25,042 bases of DNA from Coptodactyla brooksi (lineage: Eukaryota > Arthropoda > Insecta > Coleoptera > Scarabaeidae), in NCBI GenBank assembly GCA_033557675.1, contig JAWQRM010000276.1, forward strand, positions 1 through 25,042. Direction: 5' to 3'. The notes beneath the pieces were generated by a model, which ran no database searches, was not told where the DNA came from, and saw nothing but the letters and a program-made list of their open reading frames with translations. Of this stretch, positions 20,815-25,042 are shown in pieces. Made by a program: the position numbers and the translations under genes. Each line of letters opens with the position of its first letter. The stretch's first letter is position 1.

Positions 20815-22250
20815 CTTTTCACAGGAATAGTGTCATTGTCAGTCTCACTATTGGCGTCTTCTAAATTCCTTTCTACGATGAAAGTCAATTTTGATGCCGC
20901 CTTTTAAATGTTAGACTTCTCTCGGCGTCTTCTCATGGGATGACATTCAAAAAAATGATTCTAAATTTTTAGCAAAGTTTAGACCTTCCCGTAAATTTTT
21001 CAATGTTAATTCATTACTTTCACTTTGACTTTCACTTTGAAATTCCAATTTTTCTTTTTGAAGAATCAGTCTTCAAATAAATCTCAAGATACACAAGCTT
21101 TTGGATTTGTTCTCCAGTATACAGGTAACGTGTTTTTTTACAGTTTTAAGTGCATGGGTATTTAAAGATCTATTAGTAAGTAAGGGTTTTCTCATAAAGT
21201 CTCCTGCTGCATTACTGCACAAAAGTAGCGTTACTCGATCTGTGGATATCTTAAATCCAGGTGCATTATTTATTCTTTTATCGAAATAAAGGTTCCATTA
21301 GGCATTTTTTTCCATCAAAGCGTAGTTTCATCTGCAATGAAAATTTGATGTGGTGTGCATCCTTTCTCTTTTTTATAATATTTTAAAATTTTTAAAATAT
21401 TATAAAAGGGATATGCTGGATATGGATATGCTCTAGTAGCTTCATGAGCAGCCGACGCAGATTCGCCTCGAATTTTTTATGCTATGAATTCCAAACTGCA
21501 ACTTGAATTTTTTAAGACAACCCTTACTGGCTTGAAAAAGTCAGGGCTAAAATCAGGGCTAACAGACAATCCTCTATTTTCTTACAGGAGTGTGTAAATT
21601 TTAAGAGTTTTTTGCTGAGCGACATTGCCATCTAAGGGAATCCTGTTTTGGTAGCTATCATCTATCTAAATGCTTAGAGCCTTTTCCATTTTCTCCATTA
21701 TTGGCGTTCTGGGACGAGCTAATTGTTCTATATATAATTGCTGCTTCATTTAAATTTAGAGTTTTAGCAATGTGCGATTCAATATTTGCACATATAATTT
21801 CCACATCCAGAGAAATAAAATTTCTCTCAAACGTTTATTCTCTTTATTTTAATCACATATAGTTTGGAACTGAAATTAAATTTGTTAAAAATTGGTCTCA
21901 AAAATAAAAATGAATTGTATTTAGTGTAAGAAGTACCATTTTACCTCCAAGAATAAACGTAAGCTGTGGTCAATATCGATATCGGGTTTATGAATTACAG
22001 GATAGTACAGAAAACAAACATTTATCGTTAATCTACTTCATTTTTTACATACAAATAACGTCCTGTCACACCTTATAAGAGGACTTAGTACTCTAAAGAT
22101 TAACTAATAAAAATATATTCTTTAATACATGCCCAAATAAACCCGCGATGCACCTGAATACTTTAACATAGAACGCATTCAAACACTAAATATTAAATGA
22201 TTGTATATTCTACATATATCCTTTGAACTTGTTTGTTACCTACTTTTTGT
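20815..22250 (-). mobile_element. Tigger DNA transposon, copy 2, decayed and internally deleted
   Basis: On the - strand this repeats copy 1 (13560-15186) in the same order. The 5' part at about 22200-22100 shares aagtattcaggtgcatcgcg with 13604-13623. ALSIWIDDSYQ lies near 21690-21650 and ADETTLW near 21335-21310. An open stretch at 21289-21101 (complement) covers APGFKISTDRVTLLLCSNAA. The segment matching copy 1 from about 14550 to 15050, including the second catalytic Asp, is missing. It is followed by LTLKNLREGLNFAKNLESFF (about 21010-20950), the C-terminal part lost or altered in copy 1. Numerous stops are present. No terminal repeats were seen. Confidence 0.8.
21371..21407. repeat. 37-bp AT palindrome inside Tigger copy 2
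   Basis: Two 18-base arms, ttttataatattttaaaa and its exact reverse complement, flank a single T. Copy 1 has no such palindrome at the matching place (about 14285-14310), so it arose after the copies diverged. Confidence 0.7.
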
Positions 22251-22254
22251 AATT

Positions 22255-22995
22255 TTAACCAGAATAAAAAATAAGTCATGAAGCAGTATGTCAGCAATGG
22301 AATTGGTTTTTGAGTTTAAGTTAAACTAGCAAATCTGGATTGATTTTTTATAAATAGATTTCAAAACATGTTTAAATTACCGTTTTTTAAACTAACTGCT
22401 AAATAGAAACGAAAAATTAATCTATAAAATGACGTAACAAGTCCTTCTTATGCAAATTCTGTAAAATGCTCACATTTTATGAATATAAAGCTTTTCATTG
22501 TTACCAGAAACTCACGCTTCGGATATTAAGAGCAAGGTAGTAAATTAAAAATATGTATAACGTTACCTCAGAGACTCTAAAAACCTACACATTTTCTACA
22601 GTGCGTTTTTACAGTAGGCTAATTGATCTAATGTTTGACATTAATGTTTGACACTACACTTGTGAGTAGATAATACCTACAAAATCTACAAAAACGAAGT
22701 TTATCGATTAATTCAGGTTTAGATTTAAAAAAAAACATATTATTATCTATTCGTAGTAATACTCTGCTAAAAGTTTGAGTTAAAACTGAATACTAAGAAA
22801 TAATAAATCACTCTATCTCAATAGATTAATTGGAGATGCTGAAGATAGCGCCGGTCCTGCGCGGGCAGTAATAAGGATTGACTTTTTGCCTCACAATTTT
22901 GAAGTTAGTCAGTTGACATAAAATAGCAATTACTTGTCTATATCCAACTGCTTTATTATTACTATATGCTCATATAATAGCTACACTACTCTTAA
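22255..22995. other. no gene seen
   Basis: AT-rich. One short GC-rich patch (22848-22866, gccggtcctgcgcgggc) stands out but has no recognised function. Confidence 0.4.
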
Positions 22996-23002
22996 ATATA
23001 AA

Positions 23003-23620
23003 ATGGTCAGAACGTATAGAAAAGGAAAAAATACAACCAATATTTCTAAGGAAATTATTAAAGAAGCAACAAAAAATTCGAGGCTCTTTTCAGCATTTTT
23101 CAACAAGTGTTGAGAAGCAACAAATCATTGACGAATTATAAGTCGATGGCAATAAGTATACTTACATACATAAATATGCCAGGCAGATTTTTTCAGTTAA
23201 ACAGCTATCGGTGAGAATAAATTTGCCTTTGAGGATGCAAAGCTGCCCTGAAAGTGGGAAGAAAACGAAATGACTTAAATATAACGAATGTCTCCCTTTG
23301 AGGTGTCCAGCATGCTTTTAGCAGAGCTACCGTTGATGTACTTTTCATGAATTACTCTAAAGTTTACTAAACGGTAGTTTCTATCTAATCGAATGTGGAA
23401 CGAAAACGGGACGGGCACCAGCGCGGTTCAAAAGTTATGTAGCAAAAAATATTCAAGAATATGTTGGGTAACGTTTTTCTACTGAGGGAGGAATGTCGGT
23501 TACCACATGCGAAATAGTAGCTGAAGTTGGTAATGCAATTCCACCGATATTTCATTTTTAATTTATATGTACGCATAAGTCTTGGAATGAAAGTGCAGAA
23601 GTTTGCATGAATGAGGGCTA
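23003..23620 (+). pseudogene. pogo/CENP-B-like transposase remnant
   Basis: From ATG 23003 the frame reads MVRTYRKGKNTTNISKEIIK, the start of a CENP-B/psq-type DNA-binding helix-turn-helix, and then breaks. Further on, a piece of the DDE domain appears around 23485-23565 as EGGMSVTTCEIVAEVGNAIP followed by PIF. This matches the strand around the first catalytic Asp region of pogo-type transposases (VT.....SA.GNAIPPMF). Roughly half of the expected length is missing and stops are frequent. It is a different lineage from the two Tigger copies. Confidence 0.6.
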
Positions 23621-23629
23621 AATTTTACA

Positions 23630-24330
23630 TCAAACTACTACAGTAAACAGGATAAAGAAGTACCTTCCCATTTCACTGCACCCATATAATGAACCTATGA
23701 CGTAATCTTGCGACAGAACCGAAACCAAAATGAATAGTTAGAATCTAATACAAAATAATGATTTTGACTTCAAACCGGTCTTTGACTTTCTTTCATAGAA
23801 CGGCCTATCTCATATATCAATACTTTTATCGATGATAGTTAATTAATCAGGTTTAGGTTATTTTAGGTAGTCAGCGACCAAACTGCTTAGTACTAAATCT
23901 GTCAATCGTAGACTGAAAAGATACAAACCAGATAATTTGGTGACCAGGTATAAACAATTTTAAACAAGAACAATCTTAGTATCATAAGTATTTTAAGCAA
24001 ATATGAACCTTTGGAAACATACCTATATGTTAGTTTTACATAGTTACAATATTTACTTGTTGTTGTAAAACGAAAAATTGTAAGTATTCTGGGAAAATAA
24101 AAAGATATGTCATTATAGAGTAAAGTATCCGCTAAGGTATCAGGTGTACAAATACAGCGTGATGATAAAGTTTTTTAAATAGCAACCCCATTTTTTTGTG
24201 GTATTCGATAGAGCTCAATTATGGAATCTAGTAAGTCATGAAAACGTAAACAGTGAATGACATTTCGTTAGGTCACAAATTGCTTTACCCGCTTCTAGTA
24301 TCCCGTGTATTAGTGAGCTGTTCAAAGCTA
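23630..24330. other. no gene seen
   Basis: Spacer between two transposase remnants. It probably holds the 5' terminal repeat of the element starting at 24340, but I could not define it. Confidence 0.4.
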
Positions 24331-24339
24331 AATTAAAAA

Positions 24340-25042
24340 ATGACACGTTTAAGAGAAAGAGAAAAAAATGAAATTCTTATGATGATTGGTTATGGCGACA
24401 TGCTACGGAATCATGCTGAAGCGTGTGATTTATTTAACGAAGAGCATCCTGACAGACAGCCAATTGCAAAATCTACGGTTAGCAAGTTACTTGCCAAATT
24501 CATGGAAACTGGAAGTGTAAAAGACGGAGTGGTAGACCTATGATAAGCGATGAAGTTAAATTAAATGTGCTCCTTCAAGCTGAGGAAAATCCACATTCTT
24601 CAACAGGGCAGCTTGCCTCAACCAACAACGTTAATCATTCTTCTGTTGTTAAATTATTTAAAAAAGAAAAATATCACCCATACAAGGTCCAGTTGATACA
24701 TGAATTAGCTGAAGATGATCCAGATCGCCGTTTGGAGTTTTGTGAACAATTAATGTTACGATGTGATCAGAATCGACAGTTTCTAAACAACATTACCGCC
24801 ATAACTGTAGATACTGGTCTCGCGAGAATCCTCAATGGACTCAAGAGCATCACAGTCAACGCCGAGGCAAAGTAAATGTGTAGGTCGGAATCGTAAAACA
24901 GAGATTTCTATGTCCTTACTTCTTTGAAGGTAATCTGACAGGCGACAGATATTTAGACTTCTTGCGCTTTGAATAGGTACCTGCTCTGGCAGTTCTCTTC
25001 CCCAATGACGAAAACAACGATGTACCCCATCAGGACGTCTGG
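24340..25042 (+). pseudogene. Tc1/mariner-superfamily transposase with HTH domain, broken, runs off the right end
   Basis: ATG 24340 opens MTRLREREKNEILMMIGYGD, a helix-turn-helix N-terminus. It continues through STVSKLLAKFMETGSVKD and ends at 24543. A frameshift joins it to ISDEVKLNVLLQAEENPHSS (from 24543 onward), then KYHPYKVQLIHELAEDDPDR and CEQLMLRCDQNRQFLNNI, the lead-in to the first catalytic Asp, which is lost in a garbled stretch after 24790. The frame resumes as QRRGKVNV, a stop where Trp is expected, then FFEGNLTGDRYLDFLRFE, another stop (24976-24978), and PALAVLFPNDENN. The third catalytic block lies beyond the window. It has few breaks and is probably a younger copy than the others here. 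Confidence 0.75.

Noticed and set aside
1..25042. tRNA genes, rRNA, CRISPR arrays, operons
   Set aside because: No cloverleaf with a proper T-arm, no regular spaced repeats, and the gene structure is eukaryotic throughout.

Overview
The window is AT-rich eukaryotic DNA with short spliced introns, decayed transposons and no bacterial gene layout. Both intact genes have insect-type families, and the Tigger/pogo, mariner and non-LTR remnants also fit an insect genome. A beetle is plausible, but nothing in the sequence proves the order.

Two host genes look intact and face each other tail to tail. A group III secreted phospholipase A2 (four exons, + strand, 4571-6016, 187 aa) keeps its calcium loop, His/Asp catalytic pair and ten cysteines. 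A SMYD4-like SET/MYND protein (nine exons, - strand, 10395-6131, 528 aa) has a perfect MYND zinc finger, but its SET core motif is replaced. Only 114 bases separate the two stop codons, so the 3' UTRs probably overlap. All splice phases in both models close without a frameshift.

The rest is mostly broken mobile DNA. From left to right: a possible orphan exon (612-756); a mariner N-terminal fragment (1303-1754); two non-LTR reverse transcriptase remnants on the - strand (2330-3160 and around 3200-3300); a DDE transposase pseudogene on the - strand that still shows a 51-base intron and carries an internal copied segment (10974-12362); a decayed gag-like stretch (12905-13359) interrupted by a Tigger element (13362 to about 15186); a hammerhead-ribozyme-like structure (15192-15233); the 3' end of another non-LTR element (about 15640-16030); a composite repeat built from direct and inverted units (18080-19260); two tandem hairpins (20444-20615); a second Tigger copy in opposite orientation (about 20815-22250); a pogo/CENP-B-like remnant (23003-23620); and a Tc1/mariner-superfamily transposase broken by stops that runs off the right end (24340-25042).

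The transposon remnants do not work together as a system. The two points most worth pursuing are the hammerhead-like RNA at the Tigger boundary and the SMYD4-like protein that has lost the usual SET catalytic residues while keeping an open reading frame.
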